Origin: Candidatus Methylomicrobium oryzae
GTDB lineage: Bacteria > Pseudomonadota > Gammaproteobacteria > Methylococcales > Methylomonadaceae
Assembly (NCBI RefSeq): GCF_016745425.1
Contig: NZ_JAERVK010000003.1
Span: 124,001 to 188,000 of the forward strand
Reading direction: 5' to 3'
Length of the DNA stretch: 64,000 nt
Positions 23,141 through 33,315 of the stretch are shown in pieces. The notes beneath the pieces are model-generated. The model did not search any database. It was given only the letters and a program-made list of their open reading frames with translations, and had not been told where the DNA came from. Each line of letters starts with the position of its first letter. Positions within the stretch are counted from its first letter, which is position 1. A program made the position numbers and the translations under genes.

Positions 23141-25960
23141 GTGACGGGTCTTACACTATTCGAAGAGCCCTTGTTCTACATCTTGTTCCTGTTTGTGCTT
23201 TGCGGCCTGACAGGAATATTCATCGTTTTTGACATTTTTCTGCGCTGGCGGAAAATGCCTTCCCATTTTTCCGGTCCGGTCGTCCGCAGGCCCTGGCATC
23301 ACGAGGAATTGCCTGCCTTATTGGTCGAATTAGCGGTCGACCCAGTCCGAGGATTGGCTTCGGAAGAAGCGGGGAGGCGATTGCGGCGCGACGGTAGAAA
23401 CGAACTGCGGAATATTCGGACTGTTTCTCCTTTGACCATTTTTTTTAGGCAATTTGCCAGCCTGGTGATCTGGGTTCTAATCGGTGCGGTCGGAGTCTCG
23501 ATCTATCTTGGCGAGAAGGCGGAAGGCATCGCGATCATCTCTATCGTTGCACTGAATGCGGTGATCGGTTTCTTTCAGGAATTTCGTGCCGAAAAGGCTG
23601 CCGCTTCTTTAGCCCGCTTGGCCGCACCCAAAGCCAAGATCGTCCGGAACGGCCGTGCGCAGGTATGCGCTGCGGCCGAGATTGTAGCCGGCGATATCCT
23701 GCTGCTGGACGCGGGCGATTTGGTGGCGGCCGATGCCCGCCTGCTCGAAGTTTCCTCGCTGCGTGCCAACGAAGTCTCTTTAACCGGCGAATCTCAACCG
23801 GTAGATAAGTCAATCGGCATTCTACCGGTTGAAACCCCTTTAGCGGACCGCAGCAACATGGTGTTTCTCGGAACCAGTATCGCCGGAGGTTCGGCGCGGG
23901 CGTTAGTCACTGCCATCGGTATGCGTACCGAGTTAGGATTGATTGCGCAGTTATTGGAAACAGCAGAGAAGGATACGACGCCGCTGCAAAAGCGGCTTGA
24001 CAGAATTACCCGCTATCTCTTGTGGGTATGTCTCGGCATTGTGGCATTGGTATTCTTGCTGGGCTTGCTGCGCTCCCTGGCGCCTTTCGAATTGTTTCTT
24101 TCTGCGGTCAGCCTGGCCGTGGCTGCGATTCCCGAAGGTCTACCAGCCGTCGTGACGGTGGCCCTGGCGTTGGGAATGCAGCGCATGATTCGCCGCAACG
24201 CCTTGGTGCGTCGTCTGCAGTCGGTCGAAACCCTGGGTTGCGCGCAAGTCATCTGCACCGACAAGACCGGCACCTTGACCGTCGGCGAAATGACAGCGCG
24301 CCGACTGCTCGCGGGCGGGCGTTTTTACGAGGTGACGGGCGAAGGCTATCGGGTAGAAGGGAATTTTTTTTGGGGTGATGCGCAATGTGTGCCTTCGCAA
24401 GACGCCGCGCTCTATGCATTGCTGTATGCGGCTGCCGCCTGTAGCGATGCCGAACTTGTCGGACAGGGCATCATCGGCGATCCCACCGAAGGTGCGTTGC
24501 TGGTCGCCGCCGCCAAAGGCGGCATCGGCCGCGCGGACATCGAAGCCTCTGCGCCCCGCTTGGCAGCGTTGCCTTTCGACTCCGGCCGCAAACGCATGAC
24601 GGTCGTGCGCAGGGAAGGCGATTCCGCCAAGGCTTTTACCAAGGGAGCATCCGAAGTCGTATTGGCGCGTTGCGCCTATATCCATGACAATAGGGAATTC
24701 AGAACGCTGGCCGATGAGGATCGGCAGGCCATCACGCAAGCGGTGGAGGAAATGGCCCGGGATGCCTTGCGCGTGCTCGCCGTCGCTCAGCGTTCGGTGA
24801 TCGATCACGGTGGTACGGCCGATGAGATCGAGCGGGAGTTGATTTTCCTCGGCCTGTTCGGTTTGCAGGATCCGCCTCGAGCGGAGGCCAAAAGCGCGGT
24901 GGCGCGCTGCCGGAGCGCCGGCATAAAGCCGGTGATGATTACCGGCGACCATCCCGATACGGCGGCGGCGATCGCACGTGAGCTGGGCATTTTGGGCGAT
25001 GACGGCGGCAAACTGATGACCGGCCGTGACCTGGAGCGAATGGCCGATACCGACTTTACCGACATGGTGCGGGATACGGCGGTTTATGCGCGGGTAACGG
25101 CCGAAGATAAGCTGCGCATCGTGCGCGCCTGGAAAGCGGACAATAAGGTCGTGGCAATGACCGGGGACGGCGTGAATGATGCGCCGGCGCTGAAGGAAGC
25201 GGCCATCGGCATCGCCATGGGGCAAACCGGTACCGAAGTCACGAAGGAGGCCGCCGACCTGATCATTGTCGATGACGACTTTTCCTCGATCGTCGCTGCA
25301 GTCGAAGAAGGGCGAGGCATCTACGAAAATATCGCCAAAACCCTCGCTTACCTGCTCGCCGGCAATTCTGCCGAATTAATGGTGATGCTGATCGCAGCGC
25401 TCGTGGGCTGGCCGTTGCCGTTATTGCCCTTGCAATTATTGTGGATCAACTTGACTACCGATGGCCTGCCTGCCTTGGCGCTGGCGGCCGACCCGGTCGC
25501 TTCCGACGTGCTGAAGCGTCCGCCGCGGCCGCCTGATGCGGAGTTGCTGGACGAAGAGTATGTTCGCCTGACCCTTTTGGCTGGCATTTTGACAGCGGCA
25601 ACTTCCCTTTCCGCTTTCGCCTTGGAGTTCTATCTGTACGGAGAGGGTTTGGAATATGCGCGAGACGCTACCTTCACGGCGCTGGTGATTGCAGAGTTGT
25701 TGCGGGCGTTCGGCGCGCGCAGCAGCCGAAAGACCGTGTTCGAAATAGGGCTGCTGTCGAACCTGTGGCTGTTTCTGGTCATTATACTGAGCTTTTCTCT
25801 GCATTTGGTCATCCACCAAGTGCCGGCGCTACAGGCCTTGTTCGGAACGAAGCCGCTGTCCACCGACCATTTTGCTGTCTGGATGGCGTTAGGATGCATT
25901 CCGTTGACGGCTTTGGAAGTCAGAAAGATGCTATTGCGTCGGCGAAGGCGTTTCAAATAA
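23141..25960 (+). CDS. Calcium-type P-ATPase (P2A-like cation transporter)
   Basis: The product is 939 aa. After an extra N-terminal membrane segment (residues 8-35) it has the cation-ATPase N domain. The actuator loop TGES is at 215-218, PEGLP in helix M4 at 331-335 and the phosphorylation site D374 in CTDKTGTLT. KGAS lies in the nucleotide domain, then TGDGVNDAPAL. Membrane motifs AGNSAELMV and NLTTDGLPALALA carry the Asn/Glu and Asn/Thr/Asp ligands seen in SERCA-type calcium pumps. It therefore most likely exports Ca2+ (or Mn2+) from the cytoplasm using ATP. The first 35 residues are not usual for the family. The start is GTG at 23141 behind GAAGAGA. It is monocistronic. Confidence 0.9.
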   Translation: MTGLTLFEEPLFYILFLFVLCGLTGIFIVFDIFLRWRKMPSHFSGPVVRRPWHHEELPALLVELAVDPVRGLASEEAGRRLRRDGRNELRNIRTVSPLTIFFRQFASLVIWVLIGAVGVSIYLGEKAEGIAIISIVALNAVIGFFQEFRAEKAAASLARLAAPKAKIVRNGRAQVCAAAEIVAGDILLLDAGDLVAADARLLEVSSLRANEVSLTGESQPVDKSIGILPVETPLADRSNMVFLGTSIAGGSARALVTAIGMRTELGLIAQLLETAEKDTTPLQKRLDRITRYLLWVCLGIVALVFLLGLLRSLAPFELFLSAVSLAVAAIPEGLPAVVTVALALGMQRMIRRNALVRRLQSVETLGCAQVICTDKTGTLTVGEMTARRLLAGGRFYEVTGEGYRVEGNFFWGDAQCVPSQDAALYALLYAAAACSDAELVGQGIIGDPTEGALLVAAAKGGIGRADIEASAPRLAALPFDSGRKRMTVVRREGDSAKAFTKGASEVVLARCAYIHDNREFRTLADEDRQAITQAVEEMARDALRVLAVAQRSVIDHGGTADEIERELIFLGLFGLQDPPRAEAKSAVARCRSAGIKPVMITGDHPDTAAAIARELGILGDDGGKLMTGRDLERMADTDFTDMVRDTAVYARVTAEDKLRIVRAWKADNKVVAMTGDGVNDAPALKEAAIGIAMGQTGTEVTKEAADLIIVDDDFSSIVAAVEEGRGIYENIAKTLAYLLAGNSAELMVMLIAALVGWPLPLLPLQLLWINLTTDGLPALALAADPVASDVLKRPPRPPDAELLDEEYVRLTLLAGILTAATSLSAFALEFYLYGEGLEYARDATFTALVIAELLRAFGARSSRKTVFEIGLLSNLWLFLVIILSFSLHLVIHQVPALQALFGTKPLSTDHFAVWMALGCIPLTALEVRKMLLRRRRRFK

Positions 25961-26386
25961 GCAGGGTATAAGGCCGGCCATGTCCTATAGCCCTTTGATG
26001 GATGAAGAAGATGTTTGCCTCAGGTCCGATCAGCGAATTTCCGATGGCGCCAACCGGGCAGAAAGCATTCACTCATTCCGTGCGCCTCGAAGAGGAATGA
26101 ATCCGTTCCTTTTCTACACGCGCTACGAAAACGCTTTATCCCCGCTGCGAGGCTTCGGAAACGCTGTTCGAGCGGAGAACGGTTCTGAGAAGGGAGAATT
26201 CCGGTGATTTGTCCGGACCGGGACGGATAAAGTGAGACTCGATTCGGCAAAGATCAAGCAACGGTGGATTGCGTATGCGGAACAAAGTCGGCAGCGTTTC
26301 CTGACGAAAATAAGCAAAACTTGCTGCCGGCTCGGAAGTAAAATCACCCGGCGCTTCCCTGCGCCCGCCGGTCATTTTGAATGATG
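25961..26386. other. Intergenic region, nothing recognised
   Basis: These 426 bases lie between the convergent P-type ATPase and multicopper oxidase genes. Several overlapping short frames exist on both strands, but none has a ribosome site or a recognisable family. I see no clear terminator hairpin. Confidence 0.5.
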
Positions 26387-28183
26387 TCAATTAGCCAAAT
26401 TATTTTTCACCAGTTTTCTGACCATTCCCAAAAGCCATTCCCTTTTGATAATTGCCCAATAGCTGATCAGGCCGAGCAGTAGACCGAAGATCAGCTTTCC
26501 GAAAGCCGAGGATTCTTCCTGTGCCGCTGCGGTCGCTACGGACGCAGAAGTTGCCGGCCGTCCTCCAGTGGTCGCCGGGCTTGCGGGCGTCGCTACGGAA
26601 CTCGGTTGCGCAATTTGCACGGCTTTTTTGGCCTGCTGATAGCCCGCTTTTACGTCAGGAAAGCCGAGGCTGTGCCATTCATCCAGATCCTGCCAGACCG
26701 GATATTTTTTCTGCCAGAATTCCTTTGTGAAATACGGCGCAAGGCTCATTCCGTGCAGCGAGGGAATGCCTTTTTCGTTCAGGAATTTTTTGTACACGAC
26801 CAAGCTGATGTCGCCTCCTTCGCCGACGCCGTCGGTCGTAAAGGCTTTTTCGACATGGTCATGGAACATCCAGACGCCCTCGCCGAAGCTGTGCAAACCG
26901 TCGTCGACTCCTGAAAGTTCCAGATCCAGGCGCTGCGCCGGCGTCAAACCGTGCACGTCGCGGGTTATAAATGCGTTCGGGCCGTTGTCGACGCCGTCGT
27001 AATGGGTCGAGGTCGGTTTGTGGCCGTGCAAATGCACTGCAATTGTTTCCTGAGTGCCGTTATAGACGCGCAGCTTGACCTTTTGGTCCTGCTCCATAAC
27101 CACCAGCGACTCCCGGAGCGTGTAAGGGAACGAGCGGCCGTTCAGCATGAAATAATCGTCCTTGGCATCGGTCACATCGTAATCCAGGTTCAACCGTTTG
27201 CCAATCAGACGAGGATCATTGACCGAGCGAGCGAGTTCGTGCAGTTCTTTGTCCGCGGATTGATAATGCAGGTCATACTCCGAAGCGTATTTTTCGAGGA
27301 TCGCAACGGACGGATGGCGGACCTGGCCCGCTCCGACGTTGAATACCTGCGGCCAGTTGTTCGGGCGGTTTTCCTCGATCACGAACATGCCCTGCAGCCC
27401 CATCGGAATATGCACATGCGGCTGCACATGGCAGTGGTAATACATGGTGCCGGCCTGGCGGGGTTTAATCACATAGGTTTTCTTTTGTCCCGGCATCACG
27501 TCCATCGCGCTGGTTTGGCCGACGCCGTCGTTGCCGCCGCCGCTGTGATCCATGTAAGGATGGTCGATTCCGTGCAGATGGATCGAATGCGGCAGATAAT
27601 GGGTGTTTTCGAGCACCAGCCAGACGATGTCATTCTGTTCGACGCGAATCACCGGCGAGGGCGCACGCAGCAACGGATTGGCGATCGGTTCATAGAGGCT
27701 TAGTGTCGACATGTCGCGGGTCTTCGGCGCGAATACCCAAAACGTCGGCTGAATGCCCGGTGCGATGTCGAACGTGGTGGTTGGGTCCTTCATGTCCGGT
27801 GAATGACCGTTCAGTTCGGCAATCTCGAGCTTGATGATATATTTGTCCGGGTCGCCGTCGCCGTCCATGTCGTCAGACACCGTGATCGCATCGGCGGCGA
27901 GCTGGGTCTGCATCAGGGTATCCATCGAAATGTTGTTGGTGCCTTTCACAAACGCGGCGATTTCGGCCGGATTGTCCGGGTTGCAGAGCAACGACTCCTG
28001 AATTTCGACGCCGTCGATGACTTGGGCTTTGCGCCATTCCGGGTCAGTGAAGTTTGAACAGACTTCTTCCACTGCGCCCATTTCGGTTTTTCCGTTGGGC
28101 GGCAGATCGGTGGCGGCCTGGCTCCCTAGCGGGGCGATGAGCAAGGGGGCGCCACAAAGAATGGCAAGAAGCTTTTTTTGCAT
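26387..28183 (-). CDS. Membrane-anchored periplasmic multicopper oxidase
   Basis: The product is 598 aa. A signal peptide (ends GSQA) is followed by two cupredoxin domains, a Pro/Ala/Thr linker (~510-550) and one C-terminal membrane helix (FGKLIFGLLLGLISYWAII). Copper motifs: HSIHLHG, YYHCHVQPHVHIPMG, VHLHGHKP and MFHDHVEK. The Cys of the type 1 site is in the first domain; the second-domain HDH has no Cys. That is the arrangement of two-domain oxidases rather than three-domain laccases. The substrate is unknown; copper or metal oxidation or a methanotroph-specific electron role are all possible. It is monocistronic. Confidence 0.85.
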   Translation of the reverse strand: MQKKLLAILCGAPLLIAPLGSQAATDLPPNGKTEMGAVEEVCSNFTDPEWRKAQVIDGVEIQESLLCNPDNPAEIAAFVKGTNNISMDTLMQTQLAADAITVSDDMDGDGDPDKYIIKLEIAELNGHSPDMKDPTTTFDIAPGIQPTFWVFAPKTRDMSTLSLYEPIANPLLRAPSPVIRVEQNDIVWLVLENTHYLPHSIHLHGIDHPYMDHSGGGNDGVGQTSAMDVMPGQKKTYVIKPRQAGTMYYHCHVQPHVHIPMGLQGMFVIEENRPNNWPQVFNVGAGQVRHPSVAILEKYASEYDLHYQSADKELHELARSVNDPRLIGKRLNLDYDVTDAKDDYFMLNGRSFPYTLRESLVVMEQDQKVKLRVYNGTQETIAVHLHGHKPTSTHYDGVDNGPNAFITRDVHGLTPAQRLDLELSGVDDGLHSFGEGVWMFHDHVEKAFTTDGVGEGGDISLVVYKKFLNEKGIPSLHGMSLAPYFTKEFWQKKYPVWQDLDEWHSLGFPDVKAGYQQAKKAVQIAQPSSVATPASPATTGGRPATSASVATAAAQEESSAFGKLIFGLLLGLISYWAIIKREWLLGMVRKLVKNNLAN

Positions 28184-28588
28184 AAATTACCTCGGAAAAC
28201 TACACGAATAAAACACTTGCACCGGCTGAGCGCAAGTATAATTACCTCATTGATTCTAACAAATTAGAACGACGAAGTCTTCCTTGACGGTAAGTGCGAC
28301 ATTGATCATCAGAGCGTCCACCTAAATAAAAGCAGGTCGAGACAGTGCAGGCTGTTGATTTTTACTTGGATGCGCATCCTTCTATATTAAGGATTTAAAG
28401 TTCGCCTTAATAAATCGAACGATTATAATGGATGGTCCAAAAGGTGAAAAGTTCAGTAAGCCGGAACCGGTCGGAGCGGCACTGTTTTGCGGGCTTTGCA
28501 AGCTGGCACGTTAATCATGCTGGCCTAAAAGCCAAGTTCATGTATCGCACGCCCGTAGGACAAACCGGGCTTTATGAAGTTCGCTCTT
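28184..28588. other. Intergenic region, nothing firm
   Basis: These 405 bases hold the upstream region of the multicopper oxidase. A 28-codon frame (28429-28515) is open on the plus strand but has no family match. No repeat or RNA was recognised. Confidence 0.4.
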
Positions 28589-29221
28589 TTAAGCGTACCG
28601 GTCTTCGAAACGCGGAATCGCGTTGAGTTTTGCTTTCTGCAGATGTACATAATTCAGACCTAATAACGCTTTCTCCGGTTGAGGATGCTCGATCCAAACG
28701 ATTCGCGCTTCGCCGTTCATCTCGAGTTTTTCGAATTCGAAGGAAACCGTGGTGTTCAAAACATCGTCGGTAACTGCCTCATTCATCTGAATCATCAGGC
28801 CTTCAACCGAAACGTTTATCGCCGTGAAAGGATAATAAGCACCGTTCAATAGGATACGGCCGTTTCCAGGCATCCTTTTCCGGTACATTTTCCGGCGATA
28901 AATAAAATCTTCGACATCATAGGAAACCGATTTGAATTCCAGCGCGATTAGTATCTTGTCCTTTTTTATGTCGGCCCGGATGACTTCCATTTCTCCGGCC
29001 AGGCGCATTGAGGGAAGGAAGACATCAACCAAGGTTGAGGATTGCAGCGAGTTGAAGATGTCCTTGATGTCGATTTCTCCGCCCTTAAGCTGATCGAGTT
29101 CGACCAGCAGGCCGGTAATGGACAGATTCTTAACAGTGATGGACTGTTCTTGCTCGTTCAGAAAGATCATGCCTTTAAGGTGCAAGTCTTTCCGAAAATC
29201 GCGCCGTGATTCAAGTCTCAT
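28589..29221 (-). CDS. Double PilZ-domain protein
   Basis: The product is 210 aa with two PilZ-like modules. The first has RRDFRKD near residue 5 and N-x-S-x-x-G in NLSITGLLVEL. The second has YRKRMPGNGR near 113 and NVSVEGLMIQM. Both keep Arg-rich heads and the N-x-S-x-x-G motif used to bind cyclic di-GMP, although the second head is not a clean RxxxR. PilZ proteins relay the second messenger to motility, adhesion or exopolysaccharide machinery. It stands alone, so the output is unknown. The protein has no signal or membrane segment. Confidence 0.8.
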   Translation of the reverse strand: MRLESRRDFRKDLHLKGMIFLNEQEQSITVKNLSITGLLVELDQLKGGEIDIKDIFNSLQSSTLVDVFLPSMRLAGEMEVIRADIKKDKILIALEFKSVSYDVEDFIYRRKMYRKRMPGNGRILLNGAYYPFTAINVSVEGLMIQMNEAVTDDVLNTTVSFEFEKLEMNGEARIVWIEHPQPEKALLGLNYVHLQKAKLNAIPRFEDRYA

Positions 29222-29431
29222 GTTTTCTCTTCCTCCCGATTATGCCGATTTACCTTCCGGCGATTACTTGCAGGGGGTAATTGTAATCAATTTAGGCAGT
29301 TTCGTCAGAAAGGGGGGTTACTTTTTTTCGGAGCCGCATTCCGGATAATGTGAGGGATACAAAAAGGGTGGGTAGCAAACGGGGCTTGTTATCCCGCGAG
29401 CCGAAAGACAGGAGTGGCTGCATCTGACTAT

Positions 29432-29475
29432 TTTATTCGATGAAATCCGCCGCTTTATTCGATGAAATCCGCCGC
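29432..29475. repeat. Perfect 22-bp tandem duplication
   Basis: Two head-to-tail copies begin TTTATTCGATGAAATCC and end GCCGC, identical at all 22 positions. They lie just upstream of the miaB promoter candidate. This is either a recent duplication or a repeated binding site. Confidence 0.9.
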
Positions 29476-29503
29476 CGGTTTTTTGTTTAGTTACGATTCA
29501 GGG

Positions 29504-29509
29504 TATAAT
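29504..29509 (+). promoter_or_regulatory. Candidate -10 box for the miaB operon
   Basis: TATAAT matches the sigma-70 consensus exactly. The best -35 (TTGTTT near 29483) is poor and its 15-base spacing short. It lies 145 bases before the miaB ATG. Confidence 0.45.
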
Positions 29510-29654
29510 ATTTACTTTCCTGATGAACTTTCCTGGGGTTATCCAATCACTCTGAGCATAGTCATTGATATTGCGGGGGCTGTGAGCATCATTTTATCTC
29601 GCGGGTTATTTCTTTAGGAACATAGACTTAGCGATTTTAAATGATTTCGACGAT

Positions 29655-31010
29655 ATGATGCAGAAGCTTTATATTCAAACCAATGGTTGCCAGATGAACG
29701 AGTACGATTCCGATAAAATGCGGGATGTGCTGCATGCTTCACATGGGTTGGAATTGACCAACGATCCGAAACAGGCGGACGTTTTGTTGTTGAACACCTG
29801 TTCGATTCGCGAAAAGGCTCAAGAAAAAGTGTTTTCTGCGTTAGGCCAGTGGCGGATTCTAAAAGAAAAACGCCCTGAAGTCGTGATCGGCGTCGGCGGT
29901 TGCGTCGCCAGTCAGGAAGGCGATGCAATTCAGAAACGGGCCCCGTTCGTCGATATCGTGTTCGGCCCGCAAACCCTGCATCGGTTGCCGCAACTGCTCG
30001 ATCAAGCTCGCAGCAAGCGTAAGCCGGTTGTCGACATCTCTTTTCCCGAAATCGAAAAATTCGATGCGCTGCCCGAACCGCGCGCCGAAGGCCCGAAGGC
30101 ATTCGTCTCGGTAATGGAGGGCTGCAGCAAATACTGTTCCTTCTGCGTGGTGCCTTATACCCGCGGCGAGGAAATCAGCCGTCCGCTCGACGACGTGATC
30201 GCCGAAATTGCGGCATTGGCCAAACAGGGCGTTCGTGAAGTCAATCTGCTCGGCCAGAATGTGAATGCTTACCGGGGGCGGATGGAAGACGGCGATATCG
30301 CCGATTTTGCGTTGCTGCTGCATCATGTAGCCGCTATCGAAGGCATCGGGCGGATCCGTTTTACTACCTCGCATCCGGTCGAATTTACCGACAGCCTGAT
30401 CGAAGCCTATGGCGAAATTCCGACGTTGGTCGACCATCTGCATCTGCCGGTGCAGTCCGGGAGCGACCATATCTTGAAAATGATGAAACGCGGCCATACC
30501 CGCGCCGATTACATCGAAAAAATCCGCAAGCTTCGGGCGGTACGTCCGAACATCTATTTGTCTTCCGATTTCATCATCGGCTTCCCGGGCGAGACCGATC
30601 AGGATTTCGAAGATACCTTGGCGCTGGTCGATGAAATCGGTTTCGACCTCTCGTTCAGCTTTATCTACAGTCCGCGTCCGGGGACGCCGGCGGCGGAACT
30701 GCCGGACGATGTGCCGGCGGAAGTCAAAAAGCAGCGCCTCGAGCGCTTCCAGAACCGCATTAATGAAAATGCGGCCCGGTTTTCCGAGAGTATGGTGAAC
30801 ACGGTGCAGACCGTGCTTGTCGAAGGCAAATCGAAAAAGAACCCTTTACACATGCAGGGCCGTACCGAAAACAATCGGGTCGTTAATTTTGCCGCCCATC
30901 CGCGGCTGGCCGGTCAGTTTGTCGATGTGCTGATTACCGAGGCGCTGCCTAATTCATTGCGAGGCCGGATCGTTGATTCCAGTATTGAAAGAATTGTCGC
31001 CAACAGTTAA
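29655..31010 (+). CDS. miaB: tRNA-2-methylthio-N6-dimethylallyladenosine synthase
   Basis: The product is 451 aa. This radical-SAM enzyme adds the methylthio group to i6A37 of tRNAs. It opens [18 protein letters not shown] with the first auxiliary-cluster Cys; others are in [11 protein letters not shown] and [11 protein letters not shown]. The radical-SAM motif C-x3-C-x2-C is in [21 protein letters not shown] domain closes the protein ([10 protein letters not shown]...[11 protein letters not shown]). It is first in the conserved miaB-ybeZ-ybeY-ybeX order. ATG at 29655 is chosen; the one at 29658 is equally possible. Confidence 0.96.
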   Translation: MMQKLYIQTNGCQMNEYDSDKMRDVLHASHGLELTNDPKQADVLLLNTCSIREKAQEKVFSALGQWRILKEKRPEVVIGVGGCVASQEGDAIQKRAPFVDIVFGPQTLHRLPQLLDQARSKRKPVVDISFPEIEKFDALPEPRAEGPKAFVSVMEGCSKYCSFCVVPYTRGEEISRPLDDVIAEIAALAKQGVREVNLLGQNVNAYRGRMEDGDIADFALLLHHVAAIEGIGRIRFTTSHPVEFTDSLIEAYGEIPTLVDHLHLPVQSGSDHILKMMKRGHTRADYIEKIRKLRAVRPNIYLSSDFIIGFPGETDQDFEDTLALVDEIGFDLSFSFIYSPRPGTPAAELPDDVPAEVKKQRLERFQNRINENAARFSESMVNTVQTVLVEGKSKKNPLHMQGRTENNRVVNFAAHPRLAGQFVDVLITEALPNSLRGRIVDSSIERIVANS

Positions 31011-31026
31011 GGCTGATTTGCCTTCC

Positions 31027-32004
31027 ATGACCTCCCAGGAGCTGATCCTGACGCCGGCCGATAATGTCCGGCTCTCCAATCTCTGCGGACAACTCGATCA
31101 ACACTTGCGTCAGATCGAAGCGCGTCTCCAAGTCGAAATTTCGAATCGGGGCAACCAGTTCAATATCGCTGGCGCTCCGGCGTCGGTCAGAGCCGCCTGT
31201 GCACTCATGCAGAAACTGTTCGAAACTACCGAAAAAGAAGAATTGACCTCGGAATCGATTCATCTGGCGATGCAGGATGCGTCGATCGATGCGATTCTTG
31301 CCGCCCCTGAGGAGCCGGACCAGCCGGTGGTCGCAATCAAGACTAAGCGCGGCATGATTCGGGGGCGGGGGGCGAATCAGCAGGATTACCTCAGAAAGAT
31401 CGTTACCCACGACATCAATTTCGGCATCGGTCCGGCCGGTACCGGCAAGACCTATTTAGCGGTCGCCTGCGCGATCGAGGCTCTGCAGAACGAAAAAGTC
31501 AGTAAAATTATCCTGGTGCGTCCGGCCGTCGAGGCGGGCGAAAAGCTCGGCTTTTTGCCGGGCGATATGGCGCAAAAGGTCGACCCTTATCTGCGCCCGC
31601 TGTATGATGCATTGTACGAAATGCTCGGCTTTGAGCGCGTCGAGAAAATGCTGGAGCGCGGCATCATCGAAGTGGCGCCGCTGGCGTTCATGCGCGGGCG
31701 GACCTTGAACGATGCGTTCATCATTCTGGACGAAGCGCAAAACACGACCACCGAGCAGATCAAGATGTTTCTGACTCGGGTCGGGTTCGGTTCGACTGCG
31801 GTCGTGACCGGCGATTTGACCCAGATCGATCTGCCGTCCGAAAAAATGTCCGGACTCCGGCAGGTTCTGGACGTGCTGAAGGATGTCGACGGCATCAGCT
31901 TCACCTATTTCGGGGTGCGCGACGTGGTTCGGCATCCTTTGGTGCAGCGCATCGTCTCTGCCTACGAGGCTTATGAAAAAAACACCAAAACGCCGAAAGC
32001 ATAA
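31027..32004 (+). CDS. ybeZ: PhoH-like ATPase YbeZ
   Basis: The product is 325 aa. It has an N-terminal KH-like region (LSNLCGQLDQHL, NRGNQFNIAG) and a PhoH P-loop NTPase domain. Walker A is GPAGTGKTYLA; Walker B is AFIILDEAQN. YbeZ works with YbeY in ribosome and RNA maturation in other bacteria. The open frame extends back into miaB to 30973, but the first ATG is 31027. It overlaps ybeY by 32 bases. Confidence 0.93.
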   Translation: MTSQELILTPADNVRLSNLCGQLDQHLRQIEARLQVEISNRGNQFNIAGAPASVRAACALMQKLFETTEKEELTSESIHLAMQDASIDAILAAPEEPDQPVVAIKTKRGMIRGRGANQQDYLRKIVTHDINFGIGPAGTGKTYLAVACAIEALQNEKVSKIILVRPAVEAGEKLGFLPGDMAQKVDPYLRPLYDALYEMLGFERVEKMLERGIIEVAPLAFMRGRTLNDAFIILDEAQNTTTEQIKMFLTRVGFGSTAVVTGDLTQIDLPSEKMSGLRQVLDVLKDVDGISFTYFGVRDVVRHPLVQRIVSAYEAYEKNTKTPKA

Positions 32005-32476
32005 TATTTCCATTCAGCGCGTTTTTAAGTCGCCGGGACAGCCCGACCGGCGTCAGATCGTCAAATGGATCGATAGCGCGCTGGAAGACAGCCACGAAAC
32101 TTATGCCTGCGTGATTCGCATCGTCGATGAACAGGAGAGCGCCGCGCTGAACGCCCAATACCGGCACAAACAAGGCCCGACCAACGTGTTAAGCTTTCCG
32201 TTCGAATGGCCTGAAGGTTTGGAAAACGCTGAATTCGAAGAAGGCGTTTTACTGGGCGATCTGGTGATTTGCGCTCCCGTTGTCGAACGGGAAGCAGCGG
32301 AGCAGCAAAAAACACTACCGGACCATTGGGCCCATATGGTCGTTCATGGCCTTCTGCATTTGCTAGGCTACGACCATATCGAGGAGAATGAGGCCGAAGA
32401 AATGGAAACGAAAGAAATCGCGATTCTAAACCAATTGCAAATCGAAAACCCATATTTAGAGGTTATACATCAATGA
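31973..32476 (+). CDS. ybeY: Endoribonuclease YbeY
   Basis: The product is 167 aa. This single-domain zinc RNase acts in 16S rRNA 3' maturation and ribosome quality control. The metal motif H-x3-H-x5-H is in HGLLHLLGYDH. The RNA-binding region NAQYRHKQGPTNVLSFPFE is also typical. It begins inside the 3' end of ybeZ and its stop overlaps the ybeX start by ATGA, so translation is likely coupled across all three genes. Confidence 0.95.
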   Translation: MKKTPKRRKHNISIQRVFKSPGQPDRRQIVKWIDSALEDSHETYACVIRIVDEQESAALNAQYRHKQGPTNVLSFPFEWPEGLENAEFEEGVLLGDLVICAPVVEREAAEQQKTLPDHWAHMVVHGLLHLLGYDHIEENEAEEMETKEIAILNQLQIENPYLEVIHQ

Positions 32477-33315
32477 GTGAAGGGCAGCCTCCGAGTAGGC
32501 ACTCCTCGCAGAAAAGCTGGATCGGAAAAATCGGCCAGCTGCTGACCGGGGAGCCTCAGGACCTTGACGATCTGCTGGAAATTCTCCGCGACGCCAGGGA
32601 AAATCATTTGCTCGATACCGATGCCTTGAGCATGATCGAAGGGGCATTGCAGGTGTCGCAATTGCGGGTCAGGGATATCATGATTCCGCGCGTTCAGATG
32701 GTCGTAGTGCCAAAGGATGCGGAGCTCGATACCCTGTTTCCGCTGGTCACTCAATTCGGCCATTCACGTTATCCCGTCATCGAAGAAGACCGCAGCAAAG
32801 TGGTCGGTATTTTGTTGGTGAAGGACTTGTTTGCGCATTCGCTCCAAAACAAGCAGCTGAAAGTCGAGCAAATCATGCGACCGGTCATCCTGGTGCCGGA
32901 AAGCAAGCGCCTGAATGTGCTGCTGAAAGAACTCCGTACCAAGGGCAATCACATGGCGATCGTCGTCGACGAATACGGGCAGGCGGCCGGCCTGGTCACG
33001 ATCGAGGATGTGCTCGAGCAAATCGTCGGCGAGATCGAGGACGAGCATGACGAGCAGGATGACGAAAGCTACATTCTGCAGCGCAACGAAAGCGAATACA
33101 TGATCAAGGCGCTCACGCCGATCGAGGAATTCGACGAATATTTCAATACCCATCTGGCAACCGACGAGTATGACACGGTCGGCGGTTTTATCGTGAACGA
33201 AATGGAGCACATGCCGAAGAAAGGTGAAAGCCTGACCGTCGACAATCTGCGGTTTGAAGTCGTCAGGGCCGACACCCGCCGCGTACATCTGGTCAAGCTG
33301 AAGCTTCTCGAATGA
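32473..33315 (+). CDS. ybeX: CorC/YbeX-family CBS-domain protein
   Basis: The product is 280 aa. An N-terminal region (RDARENHLLDTDALSMIEG) is followed by two CBS domains (RDIMIPRVQM, QIMRPVILVPES) and a C-terminal CorC_HlyC domain (EYDTVGGFIVNEMEHMPKKG). There is no membrane domain, so it is the short YbeX form. It has been linked to Co/Mg homeostasis and ribosome function. It is last in the miaB operon. Confidence 0.93.
   Translation: MSEGQPPSRHSSQKSWIGKIGQLLTGEPQDLDDLLEILRDARENHLLDTDALSMIEGALQVSQLRVRDIMIPRVQMVVVPKDAELDTLFPLVTQFGHSRYPVIEEDRSKVVGILLVKDLFAHSLQNKQLKVEQIMRPVILVPESKRLNVLLKELRTKGNHMAIVVDEYGQAAGLVTIEDVLEQIVGEIEDEHDEQDDESYILQRNESEYMIKALTPIEEFDEYFNTHLATDEYDTVGGFIVNEMEHMPKKGESLTVDNLRFEVVRADTRRVHLVKLKLLE

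Larger units (their letters stand above)
29222..29654. other. Upstream region of the miaB operon
   Basis: These 433 bases separate the divergent PilZ gene and the miaB operon. They hold a perfect 22-bp tandem duplication (29432-29475) and a consensus -10 box (29504-29509). The remainder is unassigned. Confidence 0.6.

Noticed and set aside
28432-28626. Small plus-strand frame after the multicopper oxidase upstream region
   Set aside because: No ribosome site, no homology and overlap with the 3' end of the PilZ gene.
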